Translations under genes and position numbers: made by a program | Origin: Oscillospiraceae bacterium | Lineage (GTDB): Bacteria; Bacillota; Clostridia; Oscillospirales; Ruminococcaceae | Assembly (NCBI GenBank): GCA_009784625.1 | Contig: WRBI01000026.1 | Coordinates: 1 to 37,977 of the forward strand | Length of the DNA: 37,977 nt | Direction of reading: 5' to 3' | Notes under the pieces: model-generated | Told to the model about the DNA's origin: nothing | The model's input: only the letters and a program-made list of their open reading frames with translations | Databases searched by the model: none | Shown here: positions 31,392-37,977 of the stretch, piece by piece | Position numbering within the stretch: position 1 is the stretch's first letter | Layout of the letters: every line of letters begins with the position of its first letter

Positions 31392-32156
31392 GTCATTGGC
31401 CGCTTTGATGATGGCGGCGAAGTCGGGGGCTTTCAGGCTTGCCCCGCCGATCAGGCCGCCGTCCACATCCGGCATGGCCAGCAGTTCGGCGGCGTTGGCC
31501 GCGTTCATTGAACCGCCGTATTGGATGGTCAGCCCGTCCGCCGCCGCTTGATCGTACAGCCCGGCGACCACTCCGCGAATAAACCCGCAGACTTCGCCCG
31601 CCTGCGCGGCGGTGGCGGTTTTGCCGGTTCCGATCGCCCAGACCGGCTCGTAGGCGATGATGATGTTTTGAAGTTCCGCTTTGGAGACGCCGGCCAGCGC
31701 GATTTTGGTTTGGAGCGAGCAGACTTCTTCGGTGATGTTTTGCTCGCGCTCTTCGAGCAGTTCACCCACACAGAGGATGACGGTCAGTCCGGCATCCAGC
31801 CCGGCGCGCACACGGCCGTTGACGGTCAGGTTGGTTTCACCGAAGTATTGTCGGCGCTCTGAGTGGCCAACAATGACGTAACCCACGCCCAGGTCGGCCA
31901 GCATCCCGGCCGAAATTTCGCCGGTAAACGCGCCGCTCGCCGCCCAGTGGCAGTTCTGTGCCCCGACTTTGACGTTTGAGCCTGCCGTCGCGGCCAGCGC
32001 GGTTTCGAGGTGGGTGAAAGGGACGCAGACCACGACTTCGCAGCCGGCCCCGGCGACCAGCGGTTTGATCTCGTTTATGAGGGCGGCGGCTTCCTGCCGG
32101 GTTTTGTTCATCTTCCAGTTGCCGGCAATGACGGCTTTGCGCAGTTTTTTGTTCAT
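31389..32156 (-). CDS. tpiA: Triosephosphate isomerase
   Basis: Interconverts dihydroxyacetone phosphate and glyceraldehyde 3-phosphate. TIM barrel with AGNWKMN (Asn13, Lys15), VGHSERR (His98) and catalytic Glu170 in AYEPVWAIGTGKTAT; phosphate loop IQYGGSMN. 255 residues, normal. ATG at 32156 follows GGAGGT; the longer open frame upstream is translated repeat sequence. The stop TAA belongs to a TAAGGGCAG element boundary. Confidence 0.97.
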   Translation of the reverse strand: MNKKLRKAVIAGNWKMNKTRQEAAALINEIKPLVAGAGCEVVVCVPFTHLETALAATAGSNVKVGAQNCHWAASGAFTGEISAGMLADLGVGYVIVGHSERRQYFGETNLTVNGRVRAGLDAGLTVILCVGELLEEREQNITEEVCSLQTKIALAGVSKAELQNIIIAYEPVWAIGTGKTATAAQAGEVCGFIRGVVAGLYDQAAADGLTIQYGGSMNAANAAELLAMPDVDGGLIGGASLKAPDFAAIIKAAND

Positions 32157-32178
32157 GCGTTTTACCTCCGAATTTTTC

Positions 32179-32290
32179 AGTTGACAATGGACAATGCACA
32201 ATTGACAATTATGGTATCGCTTCGCGATTATAATTAAAAATCAATCCGCATAGCGGATACATTCATTGTCCATTGTCAACTGTCCATTGT
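32179..32290. repeat. Heptad-arm intergenic element, copy 10 (TTGACAA subtype)
   Basis: Arms of TTGACAA/TGGACAA units; hairpins ATCGC-TTC-GCGAT and ATCCGC-ATA-GCGGAT; the right arm encodes the C-terminus of the 4Fe-4S gene. Confidence 0.92.
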
Positions 32291-32967
32291 TTCGTATAGG
32301 GGCAGACGGCGATGCATCTGCCGCAAATGGTGATCTCGCCGCCAAAGCCTTTTTGGGCTTGTTCTTTGGCGGTTTCGCGGCATTTCTTGTGGTCGAAGAA
32401 ATCCTCGCGGGTCAGGTTTAGCTCCCAGATTTTGCCTGAGACGGCGCTGCCCGGGCAGGCTTCGGCGCAGATGCTGCATTTTCCGCAATAAGATTGATTG
32501 ACCGGTGCGTTTGGTTCAAGCGGCGCGTCGGTCAGGATAGACGCGATCCGCAGGGCTGAGCCGTATTTGTCGGTGACCAGCAGGGCGCACCGGCCGATCC
32601 AGCCAAGTCCGGCGCGGGTAGCCACCGTTTTGTGGGGCAGGGTGGTGTTGTCGTTCACCTCGCCGCTGCCCACATGCGCACGGGTCTGGGCGACGGCTTT
32701 GTAGCCTTTTTCGCACAGGAGTTCGGCCCCGCGGGTGATGATCGATTCAAGCCGCAGGTTGATTCTTTCGTACTCGGCGGCGTATTCGGGGGTGGGCAGG
32801 TCGACGATCCCGCGGATGACTTTGGGCGGGTAAACGACCGCGACCGAGATTCCGACCGGCAGGCTTTCGCGCGTTTCGGGCGAAAGTCCGGTCAGATCGC
32901 CGAAGCCGACCAGATCCGCGCCCAGCTCGGTCAGAGCGGAGCGGATTTCGGCGGTTAGCGCCGCCAT
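32263..32967 (-). CDS. 4Fe-4S double-cluster protein (QueG/COG1600-like)
   Basis: A 234-residue soluble protein. The C-terminal part has CGKCSICAEACPGSAV and a second group CGRCIAVCPY with Cys of HKKCRETA, enough for two 4Fe-4S clusters. The N-terminal part (ALTELGADLVGFGDLTGL; GLGWIGRCALLVTDKYGSAL) matches the reductase-like domain of epoxyqueuosine reductase relatives, but it is much shorter than QueG (about 310-380), so that activity is doubtful. ATG overlaps the pgk stop (TAATG). The last residues (QWTVDNGQ) are encoded by the repeat element. An unusual insertion in a glycolytic operon. Confidence 0.82.
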   Translation of the reverse strand: MAALTAEIRSALTELGADLVGFGDLTGLSPETRESLPVGISVAVVYPPKVIRGIVDLPTPEYAAEYERINLRLESIITRGAELLCEKGYKAVAQTRAHVGSGEVNDNTTLPHKTVATRAGLGWIGRCALLVTDKYGSALRIASILTDAPLEPNAPVNQSYCGKCSICAEACPGSAVSGKIWELNLTREDFFDHKKCRETAKEQAQKGFGGEITICGRCIAVCPYTKQWTVDNGQ

Positions 32968-34157
32968 TATTTGTCCTGGAGGGCCGCGATACCGGGCAGC
33001 TCAAGCCCTTCCAGGAACTCGAGTGAAGCGCCGCCGCCGGTTGAGATGTGGGTCATCTTGTCGGCGTAACCCATGCTTGTGACGGCCGAGACGCTGTCCC
33101 CGCCCCCGATGATGGTGATTCCGCCGCTTTCGGCCACTGCTGTGGCCACGGCTTTGGTGCCGCCCGCGAAAGTTTCGAACTCGAACACGCCCATCGGACC
33201 GTTCCAGATGATTGTGCCTGAGCCTTTGATCGCGTCCGCGAAGACTTTTGAACTTTCCGGCCCGATGTCAAGGCCGTCCCAGCCGTCTTCGATCTGCCCG
33301 CCGGGATAAACTTTTGTGTTGCAGTCGTTTTTGAAGTCATCCCCGCAGAGGTGGTCGACCGGCAGCAGCAGCTTAACGCCTTTATCTTCGGCTTTTTTGA
33401 GCAGTTCACCGGCCAGCTCGACTTTGTCGGCTTCAAGGAAGGATTTTCCGATCTGTTTGCCCTGGGCTTTGAGGAAGGTGTAGGTCATTCCGCCGCCGAT
33501 GATCAGGGTGTCGACTTTTTCGAGCAGGTTGTTGATGACGCCGATCTTGTCGCTGACTTTCAGGCCGCCCAGAATGGCGGTGAACGGGCGCTTGGGGTCG
33601 GAGAGCGCTTTGCCCATCACGCCGATTTCTTTTTGGATGAGGTAGCCGCAGACGCCGGGCAGGATATGGGCGACCCCTTCGGTGGAGGCGTGGGCGCGGT
33701 GGGCGGCGCCAAACGCGTCGTTGACGTAAACGTCAGCCAGCCCGGCCAGCGCTTTGGCGAAGTCGGGGTCGTTTTTGGTTTCTTCTTTGTGGAAGCGGGT
33801 GTTCTCGAGCAGGAGGAACGCGCCTTCGCCCAGCGCGGCGGCTTTGGCTTGGGCGTCCGGGCCGATTACGTCAGCCGCCAGCACGACCGGTTTGCCGAGC
33901 AGTTCGGACAGGCGCTCGGCCACTAGTTTGAGCGAAAACTCGGGGTTGACTTCGCCTTTGGGGCGGCCAAGGTGAGAGCAGAGGATGACCTTCGCGCCGC
34001 GCTCGGCCAATTTTTGGATGGTGGGCAGGGCGGCGACAATCCGTTTGTCGTTGGTGATTTTGCCCTCAATGATCGGCACATTAAAGTCACAGCGGACAAG
34101 CACCTTTTTGCCCTTTACGTCAATGTCGTCGATTGATTTTTTGTTGTAGGAAGTCAT
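32967..34157 (-). CDS. pgk: Phosphoglycerate kinase
   Basis: Makes ATP from 1,3-bisphosphoglycerate. [20 protein letters not shown] is the family signature; [16 protein letters not shown], the hinge, and nucleotide-binding GNGPMGVFE-type [12 protein letters not shown] and the C-terminal [13 protein letters not shown] are all intact. 396 residues, normal. ATG at 34157 follows AAAGGAG; the open frame upstream is repeat sequence. First gene of the glycolytic run in this window; no gap gene is adjacent. Confidence 0.97.
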   Translation of the reverse strand: MTSYNKKSIDDIDVKGKKVLVRCDFNVPIIEGKITNDKRIVAALPTIQKLAERGAKVILCSHLGRPKGEVNPEFSLKLVAERLSELLGKPVVLAADVIGPDAQAKAAALGEGAFLLLENTRFHKEETKNDPDFAKALAGLADVYVNDAFGAAHRAHASTEGVAHILPGVCGYLIQKEIGVMGKALSDPKRPFTAILGGLKVSDKIGVINNLLEKVDTLIIGGGMTYTFLKAQGKQIGKSFLEADKVELAGELLKKAEDKGVKLLLPVDHLCGDDFKNDCNTKVYPGGQIEDGWDGLDIGPESSKVFADAIKGSGTIIWNGPMGVFEFETFAGGTKAVATAVAESGGITIIGGGDSVSAVTSMGYADKMTHISTGGGASLEFLEGLELPGIAALQDK

Positions 34158-34171
34158 GTTCAAGCTCCTTT

Positions 34172-34286
34172 CAATTGACAATCGACAATTGACAATTGAC
34201 AATTATGGGGATCGCTTCGCGATTGATTTTAATCAATTAATCGCGAAGCGATACATTTATTGTCAACTGTGCATTGTCAATTGTTA
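34172..34286. repeat. Heptad-arm intergenic element, copy 11 (TTGACAA subtype)
   Basis: Left arm of about four TTGACAA units, mirrored hairpins ATCGC-TTC-GCGAT and ATCGC-GAA-GCGAT around TGATTTTAATCA, right arm TTGTCAA. It begins right at the TAA of degV (TAACAATTGACAATG on the minus strand). Confidence 0.92.
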
Positions 34287-35168
34287 TTTGTTTTTTCTGC
34301 GGTCTCTGCCGTGGAAGACCAGGGCGACCGGGCGGGGGCCGGTATGGGTGGTGATACAGGCGCCGACTTTTTGCCGGATGACCGAGCGGCCCAAGTCTTT
34401 TTCGATCATGGCCGCCAGCTCGTCGGGCGGGCCGTCGTCCAGCCCGCCGATTACGAAAACGGGTTTGTTTGGGTCTGTACAAGACTTTTTGTATGCTTCG
34501 AACAAGCGGGGCACCACTTTTTTGTCGCCGCGAACCTTGTCCATGATATCGGCTTTTTCGCCGGCCAGCCTGATGATTGGGCGCAGGCCGAGCACTTCGC
34601 CCACAAAGGCGCTGGCCCCGCTGATTCGGCCCGATTTTTTGGCGTATGCCAGCGTGAAGACCCCAAAGTAAACCTCAACGGTGGCAAACCAGTCGTCCAG
34701 ATAAGTGAGGACGTCGGCTACGCTTTTGCCCTGCGCGGCCATCTTGGCCGACTGCACCATCGGGTAACCGCAGGCACAGGTATAACACCGCGAGTCAACC
34801 ACATGGATGTTGAACTTGTCTTTTGCGTCCGGGTTTGCGTCGTAAAACTCGTCTTTTGCCCGCACAGCCGACTGGTAGGTACCCGAGCCGATCGAGCTGA
34901 TGGTCGCGTTGACAATGTCGGTGTAGCCCTCTTCGTAAATGCGGGTGTAGCTTTCGAGGTAAGCCGCGGCGGGGACACCGCTGGTGGTCGGCGAGGTCTT
35001 GGAGGTTTCAAGGATGTTGTAATATTCTTCGGTGGTGAAGCTTCTGCGCTCCAGATAGCCTTTGCCGTCAATTGTGATCGGGATACTCAGCATTTCAATG
35101 CCGTGCTCTTGCAGGTCCGCGTCGGAAATATCACTGGACGAATCTACCATGAACTTGATTTTTTCCAT
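34284..35168 (-). CDS. DegV family fatty-acid-binding protein
   Basis: A 294-residue cytosolic protein of the DegV/FakB type; FakB proteins present fatty acids to the kinase FakA. FMVDSSSDISDADLQEHGIE is the family N-terminus; TSGVPAAAYLESYTRIYEEG, ISSIGSGTYQSA and the C-terminal GPRPVALVFHGRD fit the family. No fakA is in the window. ATG at 35168. Its TAA abuts the repeat element. Confidence 0.9.
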   Translation of the reverse strand: MEKIKFMVDSSSDISDADLQEHGIEMLSIPITIDGKGYLERRSFTTEEYYNILETSKTSPTTSGVPAAAYLESYTRIYEEGYTDIVNATISSIGSGTYQSAVRAKDEFYDANPDAKDKFNIHVVDSRCYTCACGYPMVQSAKMAAQGKSVADVLTYLDDWFATVEVYFGVFTLAYAKKSGRISGASAFVGEVLGLRPIIRLAGEKADIMDKVRGDKKVVPRLFEAYKKSCTDPNKPVFVIGGLDDGPPDELAAMIEKDLGRSVIRQKVGACITTHTGPRPVALVFHGRDRRKNK

Positions 35169-35189
35169 TTGGCGTGTTCCCTTCTTTGG

Positions 35190-35684
35190 CTAAAGTGTAG
35201 CTCCCGCGAGGGAGCCTTTGTCTTTTAATCCGACAAAACCCTGGGCGCGCAGGGCCTCATACGCCCCGACCGCGACTGAGCTGCTTAAATTGAGGCACCG
35301 CGCTTCGCTGATCATCGGGATTCGCGCCTGGCAGTCCGCCCGCTCGATGAGCAGGCGGTCGGGCAGCCCGGCATCCTCCCGGCCAAAGACAAGGTAGACC
35401 CCGTAAGGGTAGTCGTGGTCGATATAAGATTTTCCGCCCTTGCTGCTGAAAAAGACGTAAGGGCCGCCGGTGCGGGCGAAAAAGTCATCAAGCCCGTCGT
35501 AATAGCGGATGTCGAGCAGGTGCCAGTAGTCCAGCCCCGCCCGCTTGAGCTTTTTGTCGTCCACTTCAAACCCCATCGGGCGAACCAGGTGTAGGGTGGC
35601 GCCGGTGGCCGCGCATGTGCGGGCGATGTTCCCGGTGTTTTGGGGAATTTGCGGCTCGACCAGGACGATGTTCAGGTTTGGCAA
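35190..35684 (-). CDS. trmL: tRNA (cytidine/uridine-34 2'-O)-methyltransferase
   Basis: SPOUT methyltransferase for the wobble base of tRNA-Leu. 164 residues, normal. NIVLVEPQIPQNTGNIARTC, VFGREDAGLPDRLL and the knot segment LNLSSSVAVGAYEALRAQGF are diagnostic. The start is TTG at 35684, about 10 bases after AAAAGGAG; no ATG is available. Confidence 0.92.
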   Translation of the reverse strand: MPNLNIVLVEPQIPQNTGNIARTCAATGATLHLVRPMGFEVDDKKLKRAGLDYWHLLDIRYYDGLDDFFARTGGPYVFFSSKGGKSYIDHDYPYGVYLVFGREDAGLPDRLLIERADCQARIPMISEARCLNLSSSVAVGAYEALRAQGFVGLKDKGSLAGATL

Positions 35685-35699
35685 GGTGGAGGCTCCTTT

Positions 35700-35821
35700 T
35701 CAATTAACAATTATCAATTAACAATGAACAATGAATGTATTGCTGCGCCATTAATTCAAATTGCGTCCGCGGTGGCGGACACCTTAATTGCTAATTGTTA
35801 ATTGTTAACTGTTCATTGTAC
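35700..35821. repeat. Heptad-arm intergenic element, copy 12 (TTAACAA subtype)
   Basis: Left arm CAATTAACAATTATCAATTA and on, first hairpin eroded (ATTGC-TGC-GCCAT), second hairpin GTCCGC-GGTG-GCGGAC, right arm of TTGTTAA units. The rest of the gap to 35994 holds one nested palindrome only. Confidence 0.88.
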
Positions 35822-35927
35822 TAGATAAAGATAGCATGACAGAGGGCTTTGCGTCAAGGTGATGGGGTGCGCAATGTGTAAATATCGCAAAAAAATAACC
35901 AGCAATTGCGGCAAAAGTGGAAAATGT

Positions 35928-35957
35928 ACACCTTTGAGGTTCCAGAACAAGGTGTTT
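35928..35957. promoter_or_regulatory. Nested palindrome before the terminase genes
   Basis: ACACCTT and AAGGTGT flank GTTC-CA-GAAC, giving a two-level palindrome about 40 bases before the terminase start. It could be an operator or a packaging-related site; no promoter hexamers are clear. Confidence 0.35.
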
Positions 35958-35994
35958 GCGGGTATTGGTGAGGGCGATTACAAGGAGGTAACAA

Positions 35995-36516
35995 ATGAGC
36001 GAGAAAAAGCAAAGATGGAAATCAACCCCGGAAAGTAAAGAACTGTTCGCGCGGCTGTGTGTTTGGCTGGGCTGTCCGACCGAAGCGGCAAAGCGGGTGG
36101 GTGTACCCGCACAGCAGGCCGAACGGGCGGCGGCCGAACTGATGGGCAAACCCATGGTCAAGCGGAAACTTACGCGCTACAGGAAAGAGCTGAAGGGGCA
36201 GGCCGGCGGGATGGCGCTGGGCGGGTTATACCGATTGGCGACCTACAGCGGGCTGGGCGGACTGAGGATGGCGATCCGCGGGGGAAGCCTTACGCAAAGT
36301 GAGCTTGACGATCTCGATCTGTTCGGGGTGTCGGCCATCAAGTGGGGGGAGAAAGGCTGTGAGGTCAAGTTCTTTGACCGGCTGCCTGCCCTCGCCATGC
36401 TTTGTGAGCTGGAACGGCACCGAGACCCGGCTGCCCCCACCGACTTTTTGGGGGCGCTGCGGGAGAGCGCGGCCAGGATTGACCGCGACGAAGTGGGTGA
36501 GCCGGAAGATGACTAG
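35995..36516 (+). CDS. Phage terminase small subunit
   Basis: A 173-residue protein with a DNA-binding N-terminal part (LFARLCVWLGCPTEAAKRVG, helix-turn-helix-like; AAAELMGKPMVKRKLTRYRK) and a C-terminal acidic end (DEVGEPEDD), as in small subunits that recognise pac/cos sites. ATG at 35995 follows AAGGAGGTAAC. It overlaps the large subunit start, the usual arrangement. Confidence 0.8.
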   Translation: MSEKKQRWKSTPESKELFARLCVWLGCPTEAAKRVGVPAQQAERAAAELMGKPMVKRKLTRYRKELKGQAGGMALGGLYRLATYSGLGGLRMAIRGGSLTQSELDDLDLFGVSAIKWGEKGCEVKFFDRLPALAMLCELERHRDPAAPTDFLGALRESAARIDRDEVGEPEDD

Positions 36517-37765
36517 GATGCGGTTTTCAAAAAAGCAATTGACCGCCCTCGGCTGGTGGTGTGACACAAGCCCGCACAAAGACAGGGACGCCATCATCTG
36601 TGACGGGGCGGTGCGCTCGGGCAAGACCCTTTGCCTTTCGCTTTCGTTCGCGCTTTGGGCGCTCTGCGCGGTTGGGAAAGGGGAGTTCGCCATTTGTGGC
36701 AAGACAATCATGTCCCTGCTGAGGAACCTCATCCGCCCGCTGATGGACGCCCTTTGCGAGATTGGTGTCCCCAACCGGCTGATTGTTTCCCGCAATCGGC
36801 TGGAGATCGGGGCCGGGTACAAGATCGGGTTCTCGCTTTTTGGCGGGCGGGACGAGGCCAGCGCGTCCCTGATTCAGGGCGCGACCTTTACCGGCGCTTT
36901 GTTGGATGAAGTCGCGCTTATGCCCCGCTCTTTTGTCGAACAGGCGATTGCCCGGTGTTCCAAAGAGGAGGCGAAGATCTTTTTTTCCTGTAACCCGGCT
37001 TATCCGCAGCACTGGTTTTACCGGGAGTGGATTCTGGGCCGAAAGGAAAAGAACGCCCTTTACCTCCGCTTTGAGATGACCGACAACCCCTCCCTTTCAC
37101 AGGCTGTGCTTGACCGGTATAAGCGGCTTTATTCCGGCCCGTTTTATGAGCGGTATGTGCTGGGCAAGTGGTCGGCGGTCAAGGGGCTGGTTTATCCGAT
37201 GTTTTCACCGGCCAGGCATTTGCGCGAAAGTGTCCCCCACTGTACGCGGTTTGTTGTTTCCTGCGATTATGGGACGGTGAATCCGGCTTCCTTTGGATTT
37301 TGGGGGTATTCGGCTGGCGTGTGGGTTCGGCTGCGGGAATTTTATCACGATTCGCGGCGGGAGGGGCGGGTGTTTACCGATGAGGAGTATGCGGATGCGC
37401 TTGTTTCGCTGATTGGGGCGGGCAGTGTGGAGGCGGTTTTGGTTGACCCTTCGGCGGCCAGCTTTATTGCCTGCCTGCGGGCGCGGGGGCTGCCGGCGGC
37501 CGCCGCTCGCAATGATGTTGCGAATGGGATTCGGGTGGTTGCGGCGGCGCTTGGTGAGGGGCGGGTTTGCTTTCATGTTTCTTGCGTTGATCTTATTCGG
37601 GAGTTTTCGCTTTATCGGTGGGATGAGAGGGTTGGCGGGGATGTTCCGGTTAAGCGGGATGATCATGCTATGGATGAGCTTCGGTACTTTGCTTTGGAGT
37701 ATCTTTCTGCGGATTCCGGCGGGGGTGGCGGGTTTTGGGTTGGGGGGGTTGGGCGGGGTTCTTAG
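36509..37765 (+). CDS. Phage terminase large subunit (PBSX-type)
   Basis: DNA-packaging ATPase and nuclease, 418 residues. Walker A GAVRSGKT (33-40), Walker B LLDEV (131-135), the coupling motif FFSCNP (158-163), and RNase H-like nuclease acidic residues Asp253 (SCDYG), Asp313 (VDPSAASF) and Asp389 (DDHAMDELRY). All key residues are present, so it is intact. I chose ATG 36509, overlapping the small subunit stop; ATG 36518 is possible. The last third is richer in T-ending codons and ends in a Gly-rich tail. No portal gene follows within the window. Confidence 0.88.
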   Translation: MTRMRFSKKQLTALGWWCDTSPHKDRDAIICDGAVRSGKTLCLSLSFALWALCAVGKGEFAICGKTIMSLLRNLIRPLMDALCEIGVPNRLIVSRNRLEIGAGYKIGFSLFGGRDEASASLIQGATFTGALLDEVALMPRSFVEQAIARCSKEEAKIFFSCNPAYPQHWFYREWILGRKEKNALYLRFEMTDNPSLSQAVLDRYKRLYSGPFYERYVLGKWSAVKGLVYPMFSPARHLRESVPHCTRFVVSCDYGTVNPASFGFWGYSAGVWVRLREFYHDSRREGRVFTDEEYADALVSLIGAGSVEAVLVDPSAASFIACLRARGLPAAAARNDVANGIRVVAAALGEGRVCFHVSCVDLIREFSLYRWDERVGGDVPVKRDDHAMDELRYFALEYLSADSGGGGGFWVGGVGRGS

Positions 37766-37790
37766 GTGGTGGTTTTGCCTTGCGTTTCTT

Positions 37791-37977
37791 CGGACTTTAA
37801 GGGCTTTTTGGTCGGGATTTCCGAAGTCCTTGCCTTTCGGGCTTAAGGGCTTTAATCGGAATCTCCGATGGAAATGAAATGGGGCGCTTCGCCCCCAAGC
37901 CCCCGAGTTACTTTTTTCCACGACCAAAAAAGTAACCAAAAAGGCCGCTTAAGGGGGGCAGGGGGCACGCCCCCAGC
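37791..37977. other. Intergenic tail with strong palindromes
   Basis: No gene is seen after 37765. GGGGCG-CTT-CGCCCC lies at about 37881-37896, and GTTACTTTTTT (37907-37917) pairs exactly with AAAAAAGTAAC (37926-37936). GGACTT/AAGTCC near 37793-37831 forms another stem. The GTTACTTTTTT...AAAAAAGTAAC unit looks like a recurrent intergenic repeat, but only one copy is in this window. Confidence 0.45.

Noticed and set aside
35874-36038. 54-residue ORF overlapping the terminase small subunit start
   Set aside because: Weak ribosome site and 44-base out-of-frame overlap with a well-supported start.
37205-37939. 244-residue minus-strand ORF opposite the terminase
   Set aside because: Extremely Arg/Pro/Asn-rich shadow of the terminase gene and the palindromic tail.

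Overview
The window looks like a chromosomal segment of a fairly GC-rich, low-profile member of the Clostridia (Oscillospiraceae-like). The support is a Gram-positive gene set: a class B sortase, a MecA-like adaptor, a CdaR/PucR-type regulator, FtsEX with an M23 hydrolase, Rnf-type genes, lipoproteins with clean lipoboxes, strong AGGAGG ribosome sites and sigma-A promoters with 17-bp spacers. No taxonomic marker such as rRNA is present, so this placement is inference.

Layout. 1-1760: a sparse accessory edge with a GGTC microsatellite, an XRE regulator facing an interrupted small ORF across a perfect palindrome, a tRNA with CAU anticodon, and a frameshifted small membrane-protein gene. 1820-6529 (+): proC, a small multidrug-export family membrane protein, sortase B, galM and rpe. 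6605-7189 (-): a MecA-like adaptor. 7352-10776 (+): an rnfC-D-E-A operon that lacks rnfG and rnfB and has lost the hallmark redox residues. 10924-15714 (+): a membrane-anchored glycosidase-like protein, deoB, csrA and a P-type ATPase with altered catalytic motifs. 15746-20292: a CorC/HlyC-type protein, a GNAT-membrane fusion, two small unknown proteins and greA. 20735-27848 (-): an envelope/division cluster reading ftsE, ftsX, a 55-aa membrane protein, a PcsB/EnvC-like M23 protein, an S41 protease homologue without its nucleophile, two lipoproteins and an unknown protein. 27979-35684 (-): a CdaR-type regulator, then trmL, degV, pgk, a 4Fe-4S protein, tpiA and gpmI (lower glycolysis), with a duplicated gpmI tail. 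35995-37765 (+): a phage terminase small/large subunit pair at the window edge.

The most distinctive feature is a dispersed intergenic element present about twelve times. Each copy has two arms made of 7-bp tandem units (TTGACAG, TTGACAA or TTAACAA) in inverted orientation, around a core with two short hairpins. The arms and hairpin stems change in a compensatory way between copies. The period of 7 puts TGA in all three frames, and about ten genes end in or directly against an element. A second intergenic repeat family also abuts stop codons.

The best candidate for an undescribed system is the reduced Rnf-like operon. RnfA and RnfE homologues have lost all four cysteines of the intramembrane iron-sulfur centre, and the RnfC homologue has lost its N-terminal domain and its glycine-rich nucleotide/flavin motif but keeps both 4Fe-4S ferredoxin motifs. 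Several other proteins here also look like catalytically altered relatives of known enzymes (P-type ATPase, S41 protease, M50-like membrane domain).
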